A stretch of 64,000 nucleotides of DNA from Roseateles oligotrophus (GCF_014204525.1 NZ_JACHLP010000005.1:1-64000), one strand, 5' to 3'. Shown: positions 16,437 through 25,835, counted from the stretch's first letter. Notes: generated from the sequence alone by a model not told the origin. Translations and numbers: made by a program.

Positions 16437-17385
16437 CCCCCCCAAGAATTACGTAGTTGACCTTGCGCAGATCCGCCAGGCAGCGGCCGCCGGCGTAGGA
16501 GACCGAGCTTTGTACGTCTTCTTCCATCTCGCGCAAGGTGTCGGCTAACTTGCCTTTGACCGGCTCCAGGATGCGCTTGCCTTCCACATGCTTGTACTCG
16601 CCCTTGTTGAAGTCGCTGGCCGAGCCGTAGTACTCCTTGTAGAGCTTACCGTCGACTTCGACGGTATTGCCGGGTGACTCTTCATGGCCGGCGAAGAGCG
16701 AGCCCACCATGATCATGGCGGCGCCAAAGCGCACGCTCTTGGCGATGTCGCCGTGGTGGCGTATGCCCCCGTCGGCAATGATGGGCTTGGTCGCCACGCG
16801 GGCACACCATTTGAGGGCGGAGAGCTGCCAGCCGCCCGTGCCAAAGCCCGTCTTCAAGCGGGTGATGCAGACCTTGCCCGGGCCGATGCCGACCTTGGTG
16901 GCGTCGGCGCCCCAGTTCTCCAGATCGATCACGCCTTCGGGCGTGCCCACATTGCCGGCGATCACAAAGGCCTGGGGCAGCTTTTGCTTGATATGGGCAA
17001 TCATGCGCTGCACGCTGTCGGCGTGGCCGTGGGCGATGTCGATGGTGATGTAGTCGGCGCCCACGCCCTCCAGCGCCAGGCGATCGATGACGGCGTAGTC
17101 GGCGGGCTTGACGCCCGAGCTGATCGAGACAAACAAACCCTTGTCACGCATGGACTTGGCATAGGCCACCGTGTCCAGATCGAAGCGGTGCATGACGTAG
17201 AAATAGCCGTTGGCGGCCAGGTACTCGGTGATGGGAACGTCCACCACCGTCTTCATATTGGCGGGCACGACAGGCAGCTTGAAGCGCTGCGGGCCAAAGG
17301 CCACCGAGGTGTCGCATTCGGCGCGGCTCTCGACGCGGCATTTGCGCGGCAGCAAGAGGATGTTGTCGTAGTCGAAGATTTCCAT
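16408..17385 (-). CDS. guaC: GMP reductase
   Basis: Converts GMP to IMP with NADPH and release of ammonia, in purine salvage. The 325-residue protein has the IMPDH/GMPR signature [17 protein letters not shown] with catalytic C173. The phosphate loop is [14 protein letters not shown], and [17 protein letters not shown] is typical of the shorter GuaC2-type reductases. It has no CBS domains, unlike IMP dehydrogenase. The start [13 protein letters not shown] is the standard one. Its 3' end faces the toxin-antitoxin pair and is partly duplicated there. It diverges from the KAS III gene across 199 bases. Confidence 0.93.
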   Translation of the reverse strand: MEIFDYDNILLLPRKCRVESRAECDTSVAFGPQRFKLPVVPANMKTVVDVPITEYLAANGYFYVMHRFDLDTVAYAKSMRDKGLFVSISSGVKPADYAVIDRLALEGVGADYITIDIAHGHADSVQRMIAHIKQKLPQAFVIAGNVGTPEGVIDLENWGADATKVGIGPGKVCITRLKTGFGTGGWQLSALKWCARVATKPIIADGGIRHHGDIAKSVRFGAAMIMVGSLFAGHEESPGNTVEVDGKLYKEYYGSASDFNKGEYKHVEGKRILEPVKGKLADTLREMEEDVQSSVSYAGGRCLADLRKVNYVILGGENAGEHLFM

Positions 17386-17584
17386 GGCAAGAGTCCAAGT
17401 TCGCATATTGGGGTGCGTTGCAAGCAGTGCACCACCTGGGCTGCGAGCGCTTGACTTGGGTCCGGCCAGAAAAAACCGGACGCCAAAATTTGGGCCCGGT
17501 GATTGATTCTACGCGTCGTTACCGCGCTATCCAGCCGCTAAACTGATCAAATTCATACCAATTCTTTGCCTCCCAGGATCTTCC

Positions 17585-18706
17585 ATGCACTCTGTCGTTA
17601 TCAGCGGCACCGGTCTCTACCAGCCCCCGCACACCATCAGCAATGCCGAATTGGTGCAAGCCTTCAATGCCTATGTCGATCTGCAAAACGCCCGGCATGC
17701 CGAGGCGATTGCGGCGGGGCAGCGGCAGCCCCTGGTGCATTCCAGCGTGGAGTTCATCGAGAAGGCCTCCGGCATCAAACAGCGTTATGTGCTGGAGAAG
17801 GACGGCGTGCTGGACCCCACGCGCATGTACCCGCGCTTCAAGGAGCGGCCGGACGATCAAATCTCGCTGATGGCCGAGATCGCGGTGGACGCGGCCCGCG
17901 AGGCCCTGGCCGCCGCCGGCAAGCAGGCCAGCGATATCGACGCCGTCTTCTGCGCCAGCGCCAATATGCAGCGCGCCTACCCGGCCATGGCGGTGGAGAT
18001 CCAGCAAGCCCTGGGCGCGGGCGGTTATGGCTTTGATATGAATGTGGCCTGTTCCTCGGCCACGTTTGCGCTGGAGCAGGCCTTCAATGCCGTGCGCTCC
18101 GGTGCTTCCAAATGCGTGCTGGTGATCAACCCCGAGATCACCTCGGCCCATCTGGAATGGCGCGACCGCGACTGCCATTTCATCTTTGGCGACGTTTGCA
18201 CAGCCTTGATCGTCGAGCGCGCCGATCTGGCCACGGGCCAGGACCAGTGGGAGATCCTGGGCACCCAACTGGCGACCCAGTTCTCCAACAATATCCGCAA
18301 CAACTTCGGCTTCATGAACCGCGCCGAGGACAGTGACCCGCTGGCCCGCGACAAGACCTTCCGCCAGGAAGGCCGCAAGGTCTTCAAGGAGGTGGTGCCC
18401 ATCGCTGCCGCCCACATCGAGGCGCATCTGGCCAAGCATGATTGCCAGCCCGCGGGCGTGCGGCGTTACTGGCTGCACCAGGCCAATCTGGGCATGAACC
18501 AGCTGATCATCAAGAAGCTGGTCGCTGGTGAGGCCGGTTCCGACGTGGCCCCGCTGATTCTGGACGAGTTTGCCAACACCGCCTCGGCCGGCTCCATCAT
18601 CGCCTTCCACCGCCATCGCGCCGATCTGGCGGCGGGCGATCTGGGGGTGATCTGCTCCTTTGGCGCCGGCTACTCGGTCGGCAGCGTGATCGTCAAGAAG
18701 CGCTGA
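17585..18706 (+). CDS. Beta-ketoacyl-ACP synthase III (FabH-like, long form)
   Basis: A thiolase-fold condensing enzyme of 373 residues. The catalytic triad is visible: C156 in NVACSSATFA, H298 in WLHQANLGMN, N331 in EFANTASAG. At 373 residues it is longer than housekeeping FabH (about 320), mainly from an insertion around residues 35-60 and another near 240-265. That form resembles the accessory KAS III of pseudomonads and Burkholderia (PA3286 type), linked to use of medium-chain acyl-CoA rather than acetyl-CoA. The chain-length role is inferred. An SDR gene follows after 10 bases. Confidence 0.87.
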   Translation: MHSVVISGTGLYQPPHTISNAELVQAFNAYVDLQNARHAEAIAAGQRQPLVHSSVEFIEKASGIKQRYVLEKDGVLDPTRMYPRFKERPDDQISLMAEIAVDAAREALAAAGKQASDIDAVFCASANMQRAYPAMAVEIQQALGAGGYGFDMNVACSSATFALEQAFNAVRSGASKCVLVINPEITSAHLEWRDRDCHFIFGDVCTALIVERADLATGQDQWEILGTQLATQFSNNIRNNFGFMNRAEDSDPLARDKTFRQEGRKVFKEVVPIAAAHIEAHLAKHDCQPAGVRRYWLHQANLGMNQLIIKKLVAGEAGSDVAPLILDEFANTASAGSIIAFHRHRADLAAGDLGVICSFGAGYSVGSVIVKKR

Positions 18707-18716
18707 GCGGCCGGCC

Positions 18717-19733
18717 ATGCGCTTGCTGGTCCTGGGGGGTACGCAGTTCGTCGGCCGCCATCTGGTCGAGGCGGCGCTGGCCCAGGGCCATGAGCTGACC
18801 CTGTTCAACCGTGGCCAGACGGGGGCCGCGCTGTTTGCTAGAGCGCCGCAGCTGCGGCGCGTGCTGGGGGACCGGCGCGGCGATCTGTCGGGCCTGGCCC
18901 GGGGCGAGTGGGATGCGGTCGTCGACTGCTGCGCCTATCTGCCGCGTGAGGTCGAGGCCATGGCCAGGCTGCTGCAGGGCAGGGTGGGGCGCTATGCCCT
19001 GGTGTCCAGCGTCTCGGCCTATGCCTCGTTTGCCGCACCCAATCGGGAGGACAGCGCCCTGGGTGTCCTGAGCGATCCGGCGATCGAAGAAGTTACGGGC
19101 GCCAGCTACGGCCCTTTGAAGGCCGCTTGCGAGGCCAGGCTGCGCGAGTATTTTCCGCAGGCCTGCAGCATCGTCAGGCCCAGCCTGGTGGTGGGGCCTC
19201 ACGACCCGACTCAGCGCTTCAGCTACTGGCCGGCGCGCATAGGCCGGGCGCGCCCGGCCGAGCCGCTGCTGATGCCGATTGCCGACGAGGCGCAGCTGCA
19301 ATTCATCGACGCCCGTGATCTGGCGCAATTCATCCTGCATCTGCTGGCGGCAAACCGCAGTGGTGTCTTCAACGCGGCCAGCACGCCGGGCAGCATTCGT
19401 GGCCGCGATCTGCTGCAGGCCTGCGTGCAAGCCACCGGCCTGGGTTTTGAGCCCCGCTGGCAGCGCGCCGAATTGGCCGCCCTGATGGCGCAAGGCCTCC
19501 AACCTTGGGTCGATCTGCCGCTGTGCCTGCCGGCCGAGCCCGACTACGCCGCCTTTATGCGCTGCGAAAACCAGGCCGCGCTGGACGCGGGCCTGCGCCT
19601 GCGCCCCTTGCTGGACACCGTGGCCGACACCTGGGCCTGGTGGCGGGGCCTGTCGGCGGCCGAGCAGGTTTTCAGCAAGGCCGGCCTGAGCCCCGCGCGC
19701 GAGGCCGAGGTCCTGCAGTCTCTGCTGAGTTAG
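18717..19733 (+). CDS. NAD-dependent epimerase/dehydratase family protein
   Basis: An extended SDR of 338 residues. The nucleotide-binding loop is VLGGTQFVGRHLVE at the N terminus. ALVSSVSAYA and a YxxxK pair in SYGPLKAACE give the catalytic serine, tyrosine and lysine. The mid-region FIDARDLAQF is typical of the isoflavone-reductase/epimerase-like branch. It sits 10 bases after the KAS III gene and probably shares its transcript. The substrate is unknown. Its stop overlaps the PBP1A stop on the other strand (4 bases). Confidence 0.83.
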   Translation: MRLLVLGGTQFVGRHLVEAALAQGHELTLFNRGQTGAALFARAPQLRRVLGDRRGDLSGLARGEWDAVVDCCAYLPREVEAMARLLQGRVGRYALVSSVSAYASFAAPNREDSALGVLSDPAIEEVTGASYGPLKAACEARLREYFPQACSIVRPSLVVGPHDPTQRFSYWPARIGRARPAEPLLMPIADEAQLQFIDARDLAQFILHLLAANRSGVFNAASTPGSIRGRDLLQACVQATGLGFEPRWQRAELAALMAQGLQPWVDLPLCLPAEPDYAAFMRCENQAALDAGLRLRPLLDTVADTWAWWRGLSAAEQVFSKAGLSPAREAEVLQSLLS

Positions 19734-22120
19734 CGCACCGGGAAGGTGGTGGCGCTGCCTGCAGTGGCGGCCGCCGGCGGCGCAAGGCCGGCCGCCGCAG
19801 CCGAGGCCGCCGAGGCGGCGGCAGCCACGGCCTCCGTATTGCTGCCCAGATAGCGCACGCCGGCTTCGCCCGCGAATTCCTCGAAGGACCAATCGCCATC
19901 GCTGTGCAGCAAGCCCTCGGCCGGCGGGGCGATCTCGCTGATCGGTACATTTTTCAGCGCCACCGCCATCAGGTCTATCCAGGCCGGCATGGCCAGGCCG
20001 CCGCCAAACTCGCGGTCGCCCAGGGAGCGCGGGTTGTCATAACCCACCCAGACCACGGCGGCCAGGTTTTTCTGATAACCCGCAAACCAGGCGTCCACCG
20101 AGTCATTGGTGGTGCCGGTCTTGCCGTAGATATCGCTGCGGCGCAGCGCCCCGGAGGCGCGCGCCGCCGTGCCGCTGCGGGTCACTTCCTGCAGCAGGCT
20201 GCTCATCACAAAAGCATTGCGCTCGGAGATGGCGCGCAGCTCCTCGGCCGGGGCTTGCGGCTTGGCCTCGAAGAGCACGGCGCCCTTGGCGTCCAGGATG
20301 CGGGTGATCAGCAGGGGCTTGAGCGCATAGCCGCCGTTGGCAAACACGGCATAGGCGCTGGCCATCTGCAGCGGCGTGGCGGCACCCGAGCCCAGGGCCA
20401 GGGTCAGGTCGGCGGGCTGCTTGTCCACCTCCAGGCCGAAACGGCCGGCCCAGGCGCGGGCGCGGGCCGGGCCGACCTGCTCCATCACCCGCAGCGTCAC
20501 CATATTCTTGGAGCGGGCCAGGGCGGTACGCACCGTCATGGGGCCGTCGAACTGGCCGTCCGAGTTCTTGGGCTCCCAGCTGCCGAAGACCAGGGGCGCG
20601 TCTTCTACGAGTGTGGCCGGGCCTATGCCTTGCTCCAGCGCGGCCGAGTAGACGATGGGCTTGAAGCTGGAGCCCGGCTGGCGGTAGGCCTGGGTCACAT
20701 GGTTGAACTTGTTGCGATGGAAGTCGAAGCCGCCGACCAGGGCGCGCACCAGGCCTGTGGCAGGCTCGACGGCCACGATGGCCCCTTCCGCCTCGGGCGA
20801 TTGCGTCACCATCCAGGCCCCCTGGGGTTCGGCCTTGCTGGGGTTGCCGCGCAGCAAGCGGATGATGGCGCCGGGCCGGATGCGCAACTCCGGCCTGGCC
20901 TTGGCGGCGAGCGCGGCCTGGACCGAGCGCAGGCCTTCGCCCTGCACCAGGGCCTCGTCGCCGCTTTGCAGCACGGCCAGGATCTTGCTCGGGCTGGCGC
21001 TCAGCACGACGGCGGCGCGCAGATCGTCGTTGTCCGGGTGTTCGCTGAGGGCCTGGTCGATGGCATCGTCCTGCTCGGCCTCGTCCTTGGGCAGTTCGAC
21101 AAAGCCCTCGGGGCCGCGATAGGGCTTGCGGCGCTCCAGCTCCAGCAGGGTGCGGCGCAGGCCTTTGTAGGCGGCGCCTTGCTGATCGGCGATCAGGCCG
21201 GTGTGGACCTGCAGGCCCAGGGTGTAGGCCTCGTCGCCATATTGGGCGTAGACGGCCTGACGGGCCATCTCGGCGGCGAACTCGGCATGCAGGCGGGGGT
21301 CCTGGGCGCTGCGTATGCGCAACTCTTCGACCTTGGCCTGGTCCAGTTCGGCCTGCTTGATGACGCCGAAGTCCTTCATGCTTTCCAGCACCACCAGTTG
21401 GCGGCGTTTGGCGCGCTGGAAATTGCTGATGGGGTTGGCATAAGCCGGATTCTTGGGCAGGCCGGCCAGCATGGCGGTTTCGGCCAGGCTCAAGTCCTTG
21501 AGCGACTTGCCAAAATAGGTCTCGGCCGCGGCCTCGAATCCGTAGGCTCGCTGGCCCAGATAGATCTGGTTCAGGTAGACCTCGAGGATTTTTTCCTTGC
21601 TCAGCTGGCTTTCGATCTTGTAGGCCAGCAGCGCCTCGATGAATTTGCGGCTGTAGAGCTTCTTTTTCGTCAGGTAGAGATCGCGTGCCAATTGCTGGGT
21701 GACGGTGGACCCGCCCTGGCTGCGTGAGGCCGTCAGATTGGCCAGCAGGGCACGCGCAACACCGCGGACATCGATGCCGCCGTGGCTGTAGAAATAGCGG
21801 TCCTCGGTGGCCAGCAAGGCGTCCTGCATGCGTTTGGGAATCTGCGCCAGCGGCAGGTAGTGGCGCCTCTCGGCGCCGAATTCGCCGATCAGCTGCCCGT
21901 CCGCCGTGTACACCCGCAGGGGTTGCTTGGGCTTGTAGTCGCTCAGATTGTCCAGGTCCGGCAGGGTGGGGTAGACAAAGGCCGCGGCGATGGCCAGCAG
22001 CAGCAGGATCAGCGCCAGGCCGGCGCCGGCCCAGACCAGCAGGCGGCGCCAGACGCGGCCGTCCTGGGCCCAGGCGAGGATGCGGGCCAGGGGTGTGGCG
22101 GTGTTCTTGTCAGCAGTCAT
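19730..22120 (-). CDS. mrcA: Penicillin-binding protein 1A (bifunctional transglycosylase/transpeptidase)
   Basis: Polymerises and cross-links peptidoglycan at the inner membrane. The 796-residue protein has one N-terminal membrane anchor (about 27-48). The GT51 domain has the catalytic glutamate in ATEDRYFYSHGGID and QGGSTVTQQLARDLYL. An OB-like insert marks class 1A. The transpeptidase motifs are SSFK in PGSSFKPIVY, SKN in ARSKNMVT and KTG in GKTGTTND. The start is MTADKNTAT. The C-terminal tail is Ala-rich and probably disordered. It overlaps the SDR gene by 4 bases at their stops. Confidence 0.95.
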   Translation of the reverse strand: MTADKNTATPLARILAWAQDGRVWRRLLVWAGAGLALILLLLAIAAAFVYPTLPDLDNLSDYKPKQPLRVYTADGQLIGEFGAERRHYLPLAQIPKRMQDALLATEDRYFYSHGGIDVRGVARALLANLTASRSQGGSTVTQQLARDLYLTKKKLYSRKFIEALLAYKIESQLSKEKILEVYLNQIYLGQRAYGFEAAAETYFGKSLKDLSLAETAMLAGLPKNPAYANPISNFQRAKRRQLVVLESMKDFGVIKQAELDQAKVEELRIRSAQDPRLHAEFAAEMARQAVYAQYGDEAYTLGLQVHTGLIADQQGAAYKGLRRTLLELERRKPYRGPEGFVELPKDEAEQDDAIDQALSEHPDNDDLRAAVVLSASPSKILAVLQSGDEALVQGEGLRSVQAALAAKARPELRIRPGAIIRLLRGNPSKAEPQGAWMVTQSPEAEGAIVAVEPATGLVRALVGGFDFHRNKFNHVTQAYRQPGSSFKPIVYSAALEQGIGPATLVEDAPLVFGSWEPKNSDGQFDGPMTVRTALARSKNMVTLRVMEQVGPARARAWAGRFGLEVDKQPADLTLALGSGAATPLQMASAYAVFANGGYALKPLLITRILDAKGAVLFEAKPQAPAEELRAISERNAFVMSSLLQEVTRSGTAARASGALRRSDIYGKTGTTNDSVDAWFAGYQKNLAAVVWVGYDNPRSLGDREFGGGLAMPAWIDLMAVALKNVPISEIAPPAEGLLHSDGDWSFEEFAGEAGVRYLGSNTEAVAAAASAASAAAAGLAPPAAATAGSATTFPVR

Positions 22121-22217
22121 CGAAGAGGTGTTGAAACGGAATCGGTGGCCGATTATCACGATCTCCGCGGGCACTGCTTAGAGGGCTGTGCCCAGCGAAT
22201 GCGGTATCGTGCCGCCC

Positions 22218-23660
22218 ATGCACGAGATGACTTTTTACTGGCACGACTACGAAACCTTTGGCCGCGTGCCGCGGCGCGACCGCCCGGCCCAGTTTGCCGG
22301 CATACGCACCGATGCCGAGCTGAACGAAATCGGCCAGCCCCTGATGGTGTATTGCCAGCCGCCGCTGGACAGCCTGCCCGACCCCGAGGCCTGTTTGCTG
22401 ACCGGCATCCTGCCCCAGACCTGCGCCGAACAAGGCCTGTCCGAGCATGAGTTCGTCGCCGCCATCGAGGCCGAACTGGCCGCGCCCGGCACGGTGGGCC
22501 TGGGCTATAACAGCATTCGCTTCGACGACGAGGTCACCCGCTTTCTGCTCTGGCGCAATCTGCGCGAGCCCTATGCCCGCGAATGGCAGAACGGCTGCGG
22601 CCGCTGGGATCTGCTCGACGTCGTGCGCTGCGCCTACGCCTTGCGGCCCGAGGGCCTGACCTGGCCCCGGCATGAGGACGGCCGGCCCAGCTTCAAGCTG
22701 GAGCATCTGACCCAGGCCAACGGCCTGGCCCACGAGGCCGCGCACGATGCCTTGTCCGATGTGCGCGCCACCATCGCCCTGGCCCGCTTGATCAAGCAGG
22801 CCCAGCCCAAGCTCTGGGACTTCTGCTTCAAGCTGCACAAGAAAGACGCGGTCTGGGCGGAGATTGGCGTGGGCCGGCCCTTTCTGCACATCTCCGGCAT
22901 GTATGCGCCCGAGCGCGGCTGCATCGCCCTGGTCTGGCCGCTGGCACCGCACCCGACGAACAAGAATGAACTGATCGTCTGGGACTGCAGCGAAGACCCC
23001 AGCGAGCTGCTAACGCTGAATGCCGCCGCCATCCGCGAGCGCCTCTTCGTCAAGCAGGCCGATCTGCCCGAGGGCGTGAGCCGCCTGCCCATCAAGAGCA
23101 TCCACGTCAATAAATCGCCCATCGTCATCAGCGCCCTGAAGATTCTCTCGCCCGAGATGGCCCAGCGCTGGGGGCTGGACCTGGCCCAGGGCCTGCAACA
23201 CGCCCAGCGCCTGGCCGAGCAAGGCCATCTGCTCAGCGGCCTGTGGGGCGAGGTCTATCAGCGTGCCGGCCTGGAGGGCGGCGGCGATGTGGACGAGGAT
23301 TTGTACGGCGGCTTCGTCGGCCCGGAGGATCGCAAGGCCTTGAGCCGCCTGCTCGGCCTGACGCCCGCGGCCCTGGCCGAGCGGGCCGCCGAAGGCAGGC
23401 TGGTGTTCAAGGACGAGCGCCTGGAGGAATTGGTGTTCCGCTGGCGCGCGCGCAATTTCGCCGCCAGCCTGAGCGAGGCCGAGCAGCAGCGCTGGACCGC
23501 GCATTGCGCCGCCCGTCTGCACGAGGGTGCCGCTGGGGCGCAGACCCTGGCGGCTTTTTTCGATCAGATCGACAGCCTCAGCGAGGCGGCGGACGAGCGG
23601 GGCCAGGAGATTCTGGGCGCCTTGTACGAATGGGCGGAGCAGATCGCGCCAGCAGCCTGA
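22218..23660 (+). CDS. sbcB: Exodeoxyribonuclease I
   Basis: Degrades single-stranded DNA 3' to 5' in recombination and mismatch repair. The 480-residue protein starts with the DEDDh motif FYWHDYETFGRVPRRDRPAQ, followed by GYNSIRFDDE and HDALSDVRATIALA. These match the E. coli ExoI nuclease domain, and SH3-like and helical regions follow. The start at MHEMTFYWHDYETFG is chosen because family members begin close to this motif; the second methionine (22227) is also possible. It diverges from PBP1A by 97 bases. The LigE gene follows 68 bases downstream. Confidence 0.95.
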   Translation: MHEMTFYWHDYETFGRVPRRDRPAQFAGIRTDAELNEIGQPLMVYCQPPLDSLPDPEACLLTGILPQTCAEQGLSEHEFVAAIEAELAAPGTVGLGYNSIRFDDEVTRFLLWRNLREPYAREWQNGCGRWDLLDVVRCAYALRPEGLTWPRHEDGRPSFKLEHLTQANGLAHEAAHDALSDVRATIALARLIKQAQPKLWDFCFKLHKKDAVWAEIGVGRPFLHISGMYAPERGCIALVWPLAPHPTNKNELIVWDCSEDPSELLTLNAAAIRERLFVKQADLPEGVSRLPIKSIHVNKSPIVISALKILSPEMAQRWGLDLAQGLQHAQRLAEQGHLLSGLWGEVYQRAGLEGGGDVDEDLYGGFVGPEDRKALSRLLGLTPAALAERAAEGRLVFKDERLEELVFRWRARNFAASLSEAEQQRWTAHCAARLHEGAAGAQTLAAFFDQIDSLSEAADERGQEILGALYEWAEQIAPAA

Positions 23661-23728
23661 GGGCTTGAAGCTTGAACTCGATATGCCGATGATGGCTCTT
23701 GCTTGACAACTCGTCAGCGGAGGTCGGC

Positions 23729-24607
23729 ATGAACAAGCGGCAAGTCTTGCAAGCCCTGGCGGCCTGGTCCAGCGGGGCCAGTGCTTTTTGGGCGGCCCCC
23801 GGCCTGGCGGCCAAGCCCAGGGATGCCGCGGCGCCCGCCTTGCTGCTGGCCAGGAATGCGCCGCGCGATCTGGCGACGCTCCGGCTCGGCGACTATCTGG
23901 TCAGCGAAAAGCTCGACGGCGTGCGGGCCTTCTGGAACGGCCAGGCCATGATTTCCCGCCAGGGCCTGGCCTTGAATCTGCCCCAGGACTTCAGCCGGCG
24001 CCTGCCGGCGCGCCCGCTGGATGGCGAGTTATGGCTGGGCCGCGGCCAGTTCGAGGCCACCGCGGTGGCCTTGCGCCGCAGCCGGCCGGAGGCGGGGGAA
24101 TGGGCGCGCATGCGCTATATGCTGTTTGAGCTGCCCGAGGCCGAGGGCAGCTTCGAGCAGCGCGCCGGTTTGTTGCGTGACCTGGCCAGGGAGCTGGCTT
24201 GGGACGCCGTGCAAGCCCTGCGGCAAAGCCCCGGCAGCGACGTAGCGGCCCTGCGCGCGCAGTTGGCCCAGGTGCTGCAAGACGGGGGCGAGGGCTTGAT
24301 GCTGCACCGTGCCGATGCCCCGTATCTGAGTGGGCGCAGCGAAGTCCTGCTCAAGCTCAAGCCCCAAGATGACGATGAAGCGGTGGTGCTGGCGCATTTG
24401 CCTGGGACCGGGCGTCTGGCCGGCCTGATGGGAGCATTGCGAGTCAGGAATGGCCAGGGCCAGGAATTCTCGCTGGGTACGGGCTTCAGCGACGCCCAGC
24501 GCCGCCTGCCGCCCGCGGTGGGCAGCGTGGTGACTTACCGTTATCGTGGGCTGACCGCCACCGGCTTGCCGCGCTTCGCCAGCTTTGTGCGGGTGCAGCC
24601 GCTTTGA
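23729..24607 (+). CDS. LigE-type ATP-dependent DNA ligase with signal peptide
   Basis: A minimal DNA ligase of 292 residues. The adenylated lysine is K61 in VSEKLDGVRAFW. RPLDGELWLGRG, GEGLMLHR and LLKLKPQDDDEAVV follow as the later nucleotidyltransferase motifs. A C-terminal OB domain ends in VVTYRYRGLT. The N terminus, with a basic start then AALAAWSSGASAFWAAPGLA, looks like an export signal, as known for LigE proteins acting in the periplasm. The start MNKRQVLQ has GAGGT upstream. LigE proteins have been tied to extracellular DNA and biofilms in other genera. No competence genes are adjacent here. Confidence 0.88.
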   Translation: MNKRQVLQALAAWSSGASAFWAAPGLAAKPRDAAAPALLLARNAPRDLATLRLGDYLVSEKLDGVRAFWNGQAMISRQGLALNLPQDFSRRLPARPLDGELWLGRGQFEATAVALRRSRPEAGEWARMRYMLFELPEAEGSFEQRAGLLRDLARELAWDAVQALRQSPGSDVAALRAQLAQVLQDGGEGLMLHRADAPYLSGRSEVLLKLKPQDDDEAVVLAHLPGTGRLAGLMGALRVRNGQGQEFSLGTGFSDAQRRLPPAVGSVVTYRYRGLTATGLPRFASFVRVQPL

Positions 24608-24761
24608 TTGATCCCCTGCGGCTTTTGCGGGGCTGGGCAAGCTGCCGTGGAATATAGAGGTCATTGCTCAGGCAGTTCCGGGTTTTCTTCCAAGCGAAAA
24701 ACGGTTACACCTACGGAAGCCAGCCCTCATTGGATGGCTTAGCGGACAAGGAGTGTTGTTG

Positions 24762-25703
24762 ATGTCAAGCAAACCTGTTGTGGCCTCTGCCGGCGGCGAG
24801 CCCGAGTTGGCGGCCCGCATGAGCGCCCTGATGCAGCGCGCCCCCATGGCCATGGGCTTTGTCCGCGAGGGCCGTTTCGAGATGGTCAGCGAACAGTTCA
24901 ACCAGCTCTTCGGCCATGGCGATGACAGCGAGCTGAGCGGCCAGCCGGTACGCCGGGTCCATGTCTCCGATGCGGCTCACCAAGCCATTCTGGAACGCAT
25001 GGGCACGGCCTTCGGCGGCGGCCGCCCCTTCGACGAAGAGATCGAGTATGTGCGCCATGACGGCAGCCGCTTCTGGGGCCGCTTGCAGGCGACGCCGCTG
25101 TACTGGGATCAAAAAGGCTCGGAGTCGCTGTGGATCGTGCAAGACGTCACGGCCGCGCGGCAAGTCCGCCTGCAGCCGACCTGGACGGCCAAGCACGACC
25201 AGCTGACCGAGCTGGCCAATCGCCGCGAGTTCGAACGCCGCCTGGCCGAGCATGTGGGCAGCGCCCGCAAGCTGCCGGTCTCGGTGCTGTGGATCGATGT
25301 GGACCGCTTCACCGAGGTGATTGGCAGCATGGGCGTCGAGGTGGGCGACCATTTCCTCTACGGCCTGGGCCAGTTGCTGCTCAGCAAGGTGCGCGCTTCC
25401 GATCTGGTGGCGCGGCTGGAGGACGATCATTTCGCCGTCCTGCTGCCCAATTGCGATCAGCATTACGCCCAGATCGTGGCCGAGAAGATCCGCGCCGGCG
25501 TGGCCTCCTACCGCCTGCGCTGGGGCCTGCATCGCACCCGGGTCAAGGCCTGCCTGGGCGTGGTCCAGGTGCAGAACAGCCTGGAAACGGTGGACGCCGT
25601 GCTGGGCGCCGCGGCCCTGGCCTGCACCGAGGCCAAGGCGGCCGGGGGGGACAGCGTGCGGGTCTTCGTCTCGGCCGGCGGCTTTGAGGAGCTGGCTCTT
25701 TGA
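24762..25703 (+). CDS. PAS-GGDEF protein with degenerate active site and intact I-site
   Basis: A 313-residue cytoplasmic protein with a PAS domain (about 15-130) and a GGDEF fold (about 145-305). The active-site motif reads EDDHF (220-224) instead of GGDEF, losing both glycines and the catalytic glutamate, so cyclase activity is unlikely. The product-binding I-site RxxD is kept as RASD (211-214) at the correct five-residue spacing. The first metal aspartates survive in WIDVDRF. This pattern suggests a c-di-GMP receptor rather than a synthase. The start MSSKPVV has AAGGAG at 24748. A terminator hairpin follows. Confidence 0.85.
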   Translation: MSSKPVVASAGGEPELAARMSALMQRAPMAMGFVREGRFEMVSEQFNQLFGHGDDSELSGQPVRRVHVSDAAHQAILERMGTAFGGGRPFDEEIEYVRHDGSRFWGRLQATPLYWDQKGSESLWIVQDVTAARQVRLQPTWTAKHDQLTELANRREFERRLAEHVGSARKLPVSVLWIDVDRFTEVIGSMGVEVGDHFLYGLGQLLLSKVRASDLVARLEDDHFAVLLPNCDQHYAQIVAEKIRAGVASYRLRWGLHRTRVKACLGVVQVQNSLETVDAVLGAAALACTEAKAAGGDSVRVFVSAGGFEELAL

Positions 25704-25730
25704 GGGCCCCGTGTGAGCAGGCAAGAAGGC

Positions 25731-25761
25731 AGAAATAAAAGGTTTTTTGCCTTTTATTTCT
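25731..25761 (+). terminator. Terminator after the GGDEF gene
   Basis: Perfect 12-base arms AGAAATAAAAGG and CCTTTTATTTCT around TTTTTTG. It lies 28 bases past the GGDEF stop and its last base begins the sigma-28 -35 element, separating the two genes. The AT-rich stem is unusual in this genome. Confidence 0.65.
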
Positions 25762-25787
25762 AAAGTTCCGAAAAAAGCGGCCGATAG
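25761..25787 (+). promoter_or_regulatory. Sigma-28 (FliA) promoter
   Basis: TAAAGTTC (25761-25768), an 11-base spacer, then GCCGATAG (25780-25787). The FliA consensus is TAAAGTTT-N11-GCCGATAA, so 14 of 16 specified bases match with exact spacing. The predicted transcript start is about 40 bases before the ATG at 25836. This places the small downstream gene among late flagellar genes. Confidence 0.85.
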
Positions 25788-25835
25788 GCCGGGAGCCATC
25801 CCGGTTTTTCGCCTGCTGCTCGGAGCGTTGCCATC

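Noticed and set aside
17460-17481. GTCCGG/CCGGAC hairpin between guaC and the KAS III gene considered as a terminator
   Set aside because: It lies between two divergent starts, so no transcript should end there, and the A-run is in the loop rather than after the stem. It may be an operator, but I cannot support that.
19505-21727. 740-codon plus-strand frame opposite PBP1A and overlapping the SDR gene
   Set aside because: All PBP1A motifs are on the minus strand. The plus frame also clashes with the end of the SDR gene and lacks any family signature.
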